Shown: in pieces, positions 1 through 5,531 of the stretch
Layout: each line of letters starts with the position of its first letter
Numbering within the stretch: the first letter of the stretch is position 1
Assembly: GCA_938045215.1 (NCBI GenBank)
Contig: CALINF010000257.1
Location: forward strand, 1-5,531
Source: an uncultured Halieaceae bacterium
GTDB taxonomy: Bacteria > Pseudomonadota > Gammaproteobacteria > Pseudomonadales > Halieaceae
Length of the DNA stretch: 5,531 bases
Direction of reading: 5' to 3'
Made by a program: the position numbers and the translations under genes
Notes under the pieces: generated by a model
What the model saw: the letters and a program-made list of their open reading frames with translations, nothing else
Told to the model about the DNA's origin: nothing
Databases searched by the model: none

Positions 1-1964
1 GCGAAAAACTCGAAGAACTGATTATCGTCAACATCCGTACGGAACACCGCACCATTGAGTCGCAATCTTCGGTCCATCCACTCCGACTTCATGCCGACCT
101 CAAACGCCTGAGACACTTCCTTGTCGTAGTCATCTTTGACGAGCAACTGCGCATCGACAGCCTCACCAGGGCCACCGAAACCCGAATTAAACCAGAAGTT
201 CAGCAAATCCTCGGTACCTACAGAGTTGAATCCGCCACTGCGAAATCCAACGCCATAGCTGGCATAGACATTCATATCGTCGGTAGCACTCCAGTTCCAG
301 GTCACTTTCGGTTGAAACTGATCGTAATCATCATCACGATCTGGAATACCGTCAGGATTGCTATTGAATGCCGGGTTTATTGGCGCTGGCTGGCCGGTCA
401 CCGGGTCAAGCAGGTTCACATTGAGCCCTGAGTTGGCAACGTTAGGCACCTTGTTATTCACTTCGCGTTCTTCTCGGTCATAGCGCAAAGCAAACGCCAA
501 CTCCATGGTGTCATTCAGGTCAAAGTCCAATTGTCCATACACCGCATAGACCGTGGTATCAAACTCATCCCAGAACAGGAGGTCCGTCGGGTTGGGGCCT
601 GTTGGGTCGACATACGGCGTACGGCGATAGCCCTGCCCCTGATCCGCACCGTAGGATACGATCTGCTCTCGCTCAATATCGGCATAGTAAATTCCGGCTA
701 TCCACCGTATATCTTCATCGCCCGGGGACTCCAGTCTTGCATCAATACTGAAGTCTTCCTGGTTGCGCTCCTGATACTGAAAGCCGTCACAGCTGGTGGC
801 TGTATACGGCCCATAGACGCCGGCGAAATCGCCGTCGGGTGATGGGAACACAGCAAACGGCGCAAACAATTCACCGAACAGATCCGGCCGCGCAAAGCTG
901 TTGAGTGTATCGCGATCAGACTGACATGAAGGAGTGGCGCCATAACCATAAAACGACGCCGCCGTACCGTCTGACAACAGGTACTCCTCGAGATTATTGT
1001 ATGACGCGCTCGCAATCAGATCCGCAAAACCAAGATTCCAATCGGCCTTTATGGCAAAGTCCGTGGTTTCCTGCTCGTTCTCGCCGGGCACATTAAAGCC
1101 GAATACGAAATCGGCATCGTTTACATCCTGGAAATAGGTGGGTGAGCCGCCAGGCAGGACGTCACTAAACAACGGCACTGCAAAGGTTGCATTGAAGTTA
1201 ATCGCACCGCCTTTAACCTCGGAATAGCCTGCTCGGAAGTCGAGGGTGAGATCATCTGAAACATTCCAGATCGCTCGACCGCGTATGCTGTCGTCTTCAA
1301 GATAATCCACTGAGTCATCTTCGCCGGTGAACTTGTTCTTGAAGAAGCCATCCGTCTCTCGCGTGCTCACTGCCAACCGGGCGAGCAGCACATCCTCGAT
1401 AATCGGACCGCTTATCATCCCATTCACTTTGTAAGCGTCGTTATTCGCAACACCGCCGCCAATCTTGGCCTCTACTTCGTTAGTCGGGGCCTTGGTGGTT
1501 ACCAGAATCGCACCTGCAACGGCGTTACGACCGTACAGCGCGCCCTGAGGGCCTTTAAGCACTTCGATCTGCTGAACATCAAAAAGCTCTTCATTGAATG
1601 AATTGGGGTTAGTGCTGAGAACGCCATCTACGACATACGCGAATGTGGATTCCGCATCTCGCGTTGATACAATGCCGCGAATACTCACCTGGGTATCTCC
1701 CACGTTTGCAGTATCCACAATAGTCACATTGGGAATCAGTCCGATATAATCGGCTGCGCGCTCAATACCAGCCCGCTCGATCGTTGTTTCATCGATTGCA
1801 CTGATTGCAATCGGGACTTCTTGCAGGTTCTCTGAGCGCTTCCGCGCTGTTACAACTATTTCCTCTATTGCAAAACTACTCTGTGCCAATGCCGCCGGCA
1901 CCGGAGCCAGTGTGGCGACCGCCGTCGCTAACCCTACTACTAATGGTGTTTGCTTATAGTTCAT
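1..1964 (-). CDS. TonB-dependent outer-membrane receptor, 3' end cut by window edge
   Basis: This frame stays open from the ATG at 1964 to the window edge, giving 654 complete codons and no stop. Residues 1-27 form a signal peptide: a short basic start, a hydrophobic stretch and an ALA-QS cleavage site. A TonB box (IEEIVVTARKR, residues 33-43) follows, then a plug domain of roughly residues 48-165 with the family hallmark GPQGALYGRNAVAGAI starting at residue 138. The rest is beta-barrel sequence with aromatic alternating strands and a typical GVGFRSGGFN strand motif near the visible end. Family members transport siderophores, vitamins, sugars or other small molecules across the outer membrane using TonB-ExbBD energy. 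No N-terminal STN signalling domain precedes the TonB box, so it is probably not a FecA-type transducer. Usual family length is 700-900 residues, so the last barrel strands lie outside the window. The start is set by an AGGAGG site 6 nt upstream. It follows the regulator gene by 26 nt. The ligand cannot be deduced; the context suggests the substrate of the neighbouring amide hydrolases. Confidence 0.95.
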   Translation of the reverse strand, partial: MNYKQTPLVVGLATAVATLAPVPAALAQSSFAIEEIVVTARKRSENLQEVPIAISAIDETTIERAGIERAADYIGLIPNVTIVDTANVGDTQVSIRGIVSTRDAESTFAYVVDGVLSTNPNSFNEELFDVQQIEVLKGPQGALYGRNAVAGAILVTTKAPTNEVEAKIGGGVANNDAYKVNGMISGPIIEDVLLARLAVSTRETDGFFKNKFTGEDDSVDYLEDDSIRGRAIWNVSDDLTLDFRAGYSEVKGGAINFNATFAVPLFSDVLPGGSPTYFQDVNDADFVFGFNVPGENEQETTDFAIKADWNLGFADLIASASYNNLEEYLLSDGTAASFYGYGATPSCQSDRDTLNSFARPDLFGELFAPFAVFPSPDGDFAGVYGPYTATSCDGFQYQERNQEDFSIDARLESPGDEDIRWIAGIYYADIEREQIVSYGADQGQGYRRTPYVDPTGPNPTDLLFWDEFDTTVYAVYGQLDFDLNDTMELAFALRYDREEREVNNKVPNVANSGLNVNLLDPVTGQPAPINPAFNSNPDGIPDRDDDYDQFQPKVTWNWSATDDMNVYASYGVGFRSGGFNSVGTEDLLNFWFNSGFGGPGEAVDAQLLVKDDYDKEVSQAFEVGMKSEWMDRRLRLNGAVFRTDVDDNQFFEFF

Positions 1965-1970
1965 GGCATT

Positions 1971-1976
1971 CCTCCT
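1971..1976 (-). promoter_or_regulatory. Strong Shine-Dalgarno site of the TonB receptor gene
   Basis: The minus strand reads AGGAGG followed by AATGCC and then the ATG at 1964, a consensus ribosome binding site with 6-nt spacing. Another ATG at 1969 lies only 1 nt from the AGGAGG and opens a two-codon frame (ATG CCA TGA), so the ATG at 1964 is the real start. The perfect site, compared with the weaker ones upstream, suggests the receptor is translated at a higher level than the enzymes and regulator. Confidence 0.85.
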
Positions 1977-1990
1977 GCCGAGATTAAACT

Positions 1991-3610
1991 TCATGGATTA
2001 CTGCTTGCTTGTACTACTTTTGATACTTTTCCAGCCGCTCCCTGGATAGCTTTCAGGCGACGCCAGAGCGTGGTGGAACTAATACCCAGGTACTCCGCAA
2101 CCCGGGCTTTGTCATTACTGAACTTGGACATCGCATCGAGAATAGCTTGCTCTTCCTGCAGTTTCAGAGCGCCACCATCAACGTCGCTGGAGGTGACCTC
2201 AACATACAGCTCCGGCAATATCTCACGTACCCGCTGATCATTGATCGACCCCACGCCATCCTCTGCACAATTGACCACCAGGCGCTCGAGAAAATTCTGT
2301 AGTTCGCGCACATTGCCCGGCCAGCCGTAACTCTGAAACTGATCACCTACGACGCCATACAGTGTTCGTGACTCAAACAGTACGCCGTACTGCTTGCTGT
2401 ATTGCTCGATGTAATATCGAGCAATGGCAGGGATATCGTCGACGCGCTCGCGCAGTGGTGGCAGCTGCAGCGATAGCACATTCAACCGGTAGTACAGGTC
2501 GTCTCGAAACTCTCCGCTGCGCACGGCGTCTATCAGCTCGCGGTTAGTCGCCGCCACCACTTTGAAATCCAGATGCACTTCCCGGTTACTGCCCAGCGGC
2601 CTGATACGCTTTTCCTGCAGCACACGCAGCAACTTCACCTGCTGCTGCATCGGCATTTCGCCAACCTCGTCCAGGTAGAGCACACCACCGTTGGCCTGCT
2701 CTACCAGACCTACACGCCCGCCCCGGCGCGAACTGGTGAATGCGCCATCCACGTAACCAAATAGCTCACTCTCAAACAGTTCATGTGGAATGCTGCCGCA
2801 GTTGACCGCCACCAGCGGCCCGTCGGCATAATCACTATGCCTATGGATTTCATGCGCAACATGCTCCTTACCCGTACCACTCTCGCCCTGCAATAGCACG
2901 GCCCCCGTGCTACGGGCATAGGTACGCGCCAGATGCGCCACCCGCTCCATGCGCTCAGAGCGGATGATAAAACGGGTCGGCGGAGCGTCTTTGCTAATGG
3001 ACAGCGCACCCGCGCGATGGGCGGCGCGGCCAGCGTCAATAGCCCGCCGCAGTAATTCGCGCGCAGACTCTTTGCTATAGATTAATATAGCCGGCATCTG
3101 GCGCTGCTCTGCCATATGACAGGTAAAAGAAGGACCAACCACAACCTGCATATCCTCTTCGGCCAACGCAAGCAGCAAGCGTTGCGCTGCTTCGTCCGAG
3201 GTACTGTAATTGTGGTGTACCAGATCGATATCGAGTAGCTGCGGCAGTGTGCTAAAGAGACGTTGCGGCGCTGCACTCTCGGGGTGATAGGTAAATATGT
3301 GTACACGCGCAGCGATGCGCCGTGCTTTCGCCAGAGCCTCGATAATATCGGTATCGGTCACGGGTTGACTGATCACCGGGACCGACAAGGTGGCATTGAG
3401 GTAGGCGGCATTGGAGCCGGCACTGGCCACCACGTCAGGCTGGTATTGTTTGATCAGGTCCTCATATTCAACGTCCTTGCTGGCCACCGATTCAACGATC
3501 GTGATGTCTGCGTGCTCGGCAAACTCGGGGGTTACGGCGTTAATCAACTCGCTGAATTTGCGGTAGCCTACAATCAACACCTTGATACGATCACTGGCCG
3601 CAACGCTCAT
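1991..3610 (-). CDS. Sigma-54-dependent transcriptional activator with PrpR-type N-terminal sensor domain
   Basis: This 539-residue bacterial enhancer-binding protein has three parts. Residues about 8-198 resemble the PrpR_N sensor domain, which in PrpR responds to 2-methylcitrate; the ligand here is unknown. Residues about 213-445 are the AAA+ sigma-54 activation domain: Walker A GESGTGKE (242-249), Walker B LYLDE (D314, E315), sensor I ATN (N356), likely arginine fingers R369 and R375 in FRDDLYYRL, and sensor II in GNVREL (R435). Residues about 485-522 are a Fis-type helix-turn-helix (KARVAEYLGISSTTLWRRLK, 501-520). The sigma-54 contact loop is unusual: it reads GAFTSS (289-294) instead of GAFTGA. 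There is no receiver domain, so activation is probably by ligand binding rather than phosphorylation. The start ATG overlaps the stop of the upstream amidase gene (ATGA) and has a GAGGGT ribosome binding site. It most likely controls this operon in response to an amide substrate or breakdown product. Family assignment is firm; the regulon is inferred. Confidence 0.95.
   Translation of the reverse strand: MSVAASDRIKVLIVGYRKFSELINAVTPEFAEHADITIVESVASKDVEYEDLIKQYQPDVVASAGSNAAYLNATLSVPVISQPVTDTDIIEALAKARRIAARVHIFTYHPESAAPQRLFSTLPQLLDIDLVHHNYSTSDEAAQRLLLALAEEDMQVVVGPSFTCHMAEQRQMPAILIYSKESARELLRRAIDAGRAAHRAGALSISKDAPPTRFIIRSERMERVAHLARTYARSTGAVLLQGESGTGKEHVAHEIHRHSDYADGPLVAVNCGSIPHELFESELFGYVDGAFTSSRRGGRVGLVEQANGGVLYLDEVGEMPMQQQVKLLRVLQEKRIRPLGSNREVHLDFKVVAATNRELIDAVRSGEFRDDLYYRLNVLSLQLPPLRERVDDIPAIARYYIEQYSKQYGVLFESRTLYGVVGDQFQSYGWPGNVRELQNFLERLVVNCAEDGVGSINDQRVREILPELYVEVTSSDVDGGALKLQEEQAILDAMSKFSNDKARVAEYLGISSTTLWRRLKAIQGAAGKVSKVVQASSNP
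3607..3610 (-). other. ATGA stop-start overlap of amidase and regulator genes
   Basis: The minus strand reads GTA ATG CCA TGA GC. The amidase ends V-M-P-stop, and the regulator ATG shares the A-T-G of the ATGA with that stop codon. A four-base overlap of this kind is typical of translational coupling, so the two proteins are probably made from one message. Confidence 0.9.
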
Positions 3611-4212
3611 GGCATTACCCTCGCAGGCAACATCGCTAGCAGCGCAGCGGCGTCCAGCACTTCGGCGTACTTGGCATTAAGGTCATGCAGGTTGGCGGCG
3701 TGCGCCTCAAGATTGCGATCGCCCACGGCATCGCTTACCACGAAGGTCGGGTAGTCGTGCTGTAAGGCATCAACAGCCGTGGCCCGCACGCAGCCGCTGG
3801 TAGTCAACCCGGTCACCACCACTGAATTGGTTCCGGCAGCCTCCAGCTCAGACGCCAGCGTCGTGCCGAAAAATCCACTCGCATGGTGCTTCTCAATCAC
3901 GTGCTCATCCTGAGCTGGCGCGAGCCTGGAGTCGATATCCACCCAGCGTGAGCCAGGCGTGAGAATATTCAGGTCGGGGATGCGATCGCGAAACACGTGT
4001 GCCTGCTCATCGTTACGATAGCAAACCGTCGTGTAAAAAACGGGCAGGCCGCGCTCACGAAACGCGCGCAGCAAGCGGGCGTTGATCGCCACGACCTCAT
4101 CACACTCGCATCCCAGCGGACTGGCAGGATCGGTAAAGCCGATCGACAGATCAACCAGCACCAGCGCCGGGCGCGTGCCCAGTGTCTGTGAACGGTGGGG
4201 TAGATCAGTCAT
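3607..4212 (-). CDS. Isochorismatase-like cysteine hydrolase, probable N-carbamoylsarcosine amidase-type amidohydrolase
   Basis: This is a complete 201-residue cytosolic protein with no signal peptide, a normal length for the family. The catalytic triad of isochorismatase-like hydrolases is visible: Asp21 in ALVLVDLS, Lys108 in VIEKHHASGFFGT, and the nucleophile Cys141 in TTSGCVRATAVDA. The SGCVRATAVDALQH stretch, the following SDAVGDR (160-166) and the H..NL.DL.AKYAEV tail (171-185) fit the N-carbamoylsarcosine amidase / maleamate amidase branch better than true isochorismatases or nicotinamidases. Such enzymes cleave a terminal carbamoyl or amide group and release ammonia, plus CO2 in the carbamoyl case. 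The gene starts 8 nt after the hydantoinase B stop with a weak GAGA site at 4222 to 4219, and overlaps the regulator by 4 nt. A carbamoyl amidase directly after an ATP-dependent hydantoinase matches the N-methylhydantoin to N-carbamoylsarcosine to sarcosine route, which is the main reason for this call. A maleamate or other short amide substrate remains possible. Confidence 0.85.
   Translation of the reverse strand: MTDLPHRSQTLGTRPALVLVDLSIGFTDPASPLGCECDEVVAINARLLRAFRERGLPVFYTTVCYRNDEQAHVFRDRIPDLNILTPGSRWVDIDSRLAPAQDEHVIEKHHASGFFGTTLASELEAAGTNSVVVTGLTTSGCVRATAVDALQHDYPTFVVSDAVGDRNLEAHAANLHDLNAKYAEVLDAAALLAMLPARVMP
3617..3622 (-). promoter_or_regulatory. Ribosome binding site of the sigma-54 activator gene
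   Basis: GAGGGT on the minus strand ends 6 nt before the regulator ATG at 3610 and lies inside the last codons of the amidase gene. It supports the ATG at 3610 as the start, rather than a later methionine. Confidence 0.7.
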
Positions 4213-4220
4213 AGAGCGTC

Positions 4221-5531
4221 TCAGGCCGTTTTCTTCTGTTGAAAGCTGGGAGCAACTGGCGGCGGCAGATGGGTTTCTTCCAGGCAGCGAGCTTTAAGTT
4301 CCTCGATGGTGCCACCGCGATTAAACACCTCCACGGTACCACGCTCCGCACGCATCGTGTCGCGCAGCAACGCGGTTGCAGCATCATCTACACTGCCGTC
4401 ACTATCTATTACCACACCGTAGCGCTTCGCACCGTCGGCGGTAACCAGACGACGCTCTACATCCTGCAGCACCAGCGCAGGATCACGCTCGAAGGGATCA
4501 CCCCAGCCGCCGCCGCCCCAGGTGTTGAAGTACAGCACATCGCCCGCCTGCACCTTGATACCCTCGGCCTTGGCCGGCAGCCATTGTTCGCTTCCATCAA
4601 CTCGCACCAGGCGTTTGGTGGAGCGCAGACCTGTTTCTCCCCCCAGCACACCCCAGGGGTAGGTCAGCCAGCGCTCATCGTGTATGCCGATGGTACCGTC
4701 AGCCAGAAAGCAATACGCAACAGACAGGCCATTGCCACCGCGGTGAAGCCCTGCACCACCGGAATCGGGTATGGTTTCATAGCGCTCGCTGCGCAAAGGG
4801 AAATAGGACTCGATAAACTCGTTGGGTACATTGGTAAAGCCTGGCCACAGTGAGTGACCATCGGGGCCATCGCCCACCGGTCGGCCGGGTACACCACCAA
4901 AGCCAATCTGAAACAGCTGGAACCACTCGCCCTTGGCGTCATAGCCAGAGTAAAACAGGTGCGGCGAATCTGAGAACCCCGCCGCGCTGAGCATCTGCTC
5001 TGGTGCACCCATACCCAGCAAGGCGCCAAGCAGATCGAAGATACGACCTAACGCATGGGTTCGACCGGACAGCGCCGCCGGAAAATTGGGCTTGAGCAGA
5101 GTACCTTGTGGTATGCGCACGTCCACCAGGTCGTAGAAGCCGTCATTAAACACAATCTGCGGATCGACAACGTTGATGGTGAACGAACCAAAGAACATCT
5201 TGAACATGTCTTCATTAAGGAAGAAGTTTACCGAGCTCTGCGCCTGTGGATCGGTTCCTTCAAAATCAAATATCGCCGTAGCGCCCTCGCGCCACATCTT
5301 GCATTTAATCCGGTACGGGCCCATGCCCATGCCGTCGTCACACAAATAGTCCTCGAATTCGCGTGGCTCTTCGGGAATGAACATTTCGATAATGTGTTTC
5401 ATAGCGGCGTAGTTGCGATCGAGCATGATATCCATGGTAGATACCAGTACGTCGTCCCCAAAACGCTCCGCCAGCTCAACGCACCGCTTGGCCGCTGTGT
5501 TGCAGGCAGCTACCAGCGCGTTCAAATCGAA
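4221..5531 (-). CDS. Hydantoinase B / oxoprolinase family subunit (HyuB-like), 5' end cut by window edge
   Basis: The frame is open from the window edge (5531) to a TGA at 4223-4221, giving 436 residues. The family is usually about 520-600 residues, and the visible start FDLNALVAACNTA corresponds to the internal DLxAQxAA region, so roughly the first 150-200 residues are missing. Recognisable blocks, numbered from the first visible residue, are DFEGTDPQAQSSVN (89-102), the SGRTH and GGVPGRPVGDGPDG region (about 155-225), DSGGAGLHRGGNG (256-268), the glycine-rich TWGGGGWGDPFERDP (337-351) with the following DVERRLVTADGAKRYGVV, and a FNRGGTIEELKARCLEETHLPPP tail typical of the family. HyuB subunits pair with HyuA to make ATP-dependent N-methylhydantoinases, 5-oxoprolinases, caprolactamases or acetone/acetophenone carboxylases. 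The A subunit is expected just upstream, outside the window. The downstream carbamoyl-amidase-like gene favours ring opening of a hydantoin-like substrate over a carboxylase role, but this is inference. The protein has no visible secretion signal, although its N-terminus is not seen. Confidence 0.93.
   Translation of the reverse strand, partial: FDLNALVAACNTAAKRCVELAERFGDDVLVSTMDIMLDRNYAAMKHIIEMFIPEEPREFEDYLCDDGMGMGPYRIKCKMWREGATAIFDFEGTDPQAQSSVNFFLNEDMFKMFFGSFTINVVDPQIVFNDGFYDLVDVRIPQGTLLKPNFPAALSGRTHALGRIFDLLGALLGMGAPEQMLSAAGFSDSPHLFYSGYDAKGEWFQLFQIGFGGVPGRPVGDGPDGHSLWPGFTNVPNEFIESYFPLRSERYETIPDSGGAGLHRGGNGLSVAYCFLADGTIGIHDERWLTYPWGVLGGETGLRSTKRLVRVDGSEQWLPAKAEGIKVQAGDVLYFNTWGGGGWGDPFERDPALVLQDVERRLVTADGAKRYGVVIDSDGSVDDAATALLRDTMRAERGTVEVFNRGGTIEELKARCLEETHLPPPVAPSFQQKKTA

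Noticed and set aside
1..1964. Possible frameshift or pseudogene in the TonB receptor, suggested by several short overlapping open frames in this region
   Set aside because: Reading the minus strand codon by codon from the ATG at 1964 gives an uninterrupted receptor sequence to the window edge; the short frames are shadows.
1965..1990. Possible terminator or sigma-54 promoter between the regulator and the receptor gene
   Set aside because: The 26-nt gap has no hairpin with a T run, and neither the gap nor the 100 bases upstream show a GG/GC pair fitting a -24/-12 promoter.
2015..2030. Direct repeat of AAAAGTA (two copies, 2 nt apart) on the minus strand near the end of the regulator gene
   Set aside because: It encodes the Lys-Val repeats of the regulator C-terminal tail (KVSKVV) and is too short to support as an operator.
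3263..3754. A 163-codon open frame on the plus strand spanning the regulator/amidase junction
   Set aside because: It is antisense to two firmly identified genes and its protein has no family features.
4239..4853. A 204-codon open frame on the plus strand opposite the hydantoinase B gene
   Set aside because: It lies entirely antisense to a well-conserved coding region, has no recognisable motif, and is explained by the codon bias of the real gene.
5523..5525. Apparent TTG start of the hydantoinase B gene near the window edge
   Set aside because: The frame stays open upstream to the window edge, and the adjoining sequence matches an internal conserved block of the family, so this is an internal leucine codon and not a start.

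Overview
The window is a compact, single-direction gene block. All four genes lie on the minus strand, so transcription runs from high to low coordinates. The two outer genes are cut by the window edges. In transcription order they are: (1) the C-terminal two thirds of a hydantoinase B / oxoprolinase family subunit (5531 to 4221); (2) a small cysteine hydrolase of the isochorismatase-like superfamily that most resembles N-carbamoylsarcosine amidases (4212 to 3607); (3) a sigma-54-dependent activator with a PrpR-type sensor domain (3610 to 1991); (4) a TonB-dependent outer-membrane receptor with an intact signal peptide, TonB box and plug, whose C-terminus lies beyond position 1.

The spacings are 8 nt, a 4-nt ATGA overlap, and 26 nt. 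No gap is large enough for an obvious terminator, so the block reads as one operon or two tightly coupled transcription units. No RNA genes, insertion sequences, CRISPR arrays or long repeats were seen, and no stretch over 300 bases lacks a gene.

The organism is a Gram-negative bacterium, because the TonB receptor needs an outer membrane. The moderate GC content, the EEIVVTARKR-type receptor N-terminus and the sigma-54 activator suggest a marine-type gammaproteobacterium such as the Cellvibrionales/Halieaceae group. This taxonomic placement is inference only.

A working model is uptake plus degradation of a small cyclic amide or imide. The receptor would import the substrate or a related ligand. 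The HyuA/HyuB-type enzyme (the A subunit presumably lies upstream, beyond 5531) would open the ring at the expense of ATP. The amidase would remove the carbamoyl or amide group. The PrpR-type activator would sense the substrate or an intermediate. The N-methylhydantoin to N-carbamoylsarcosine to sarcosine route is the closest known precedent, but the actual substrate cannot be read from the sequence. The main oddity is a changed sigma-54 contact loop in the activator (GAFTSS in place of GAFTGA).
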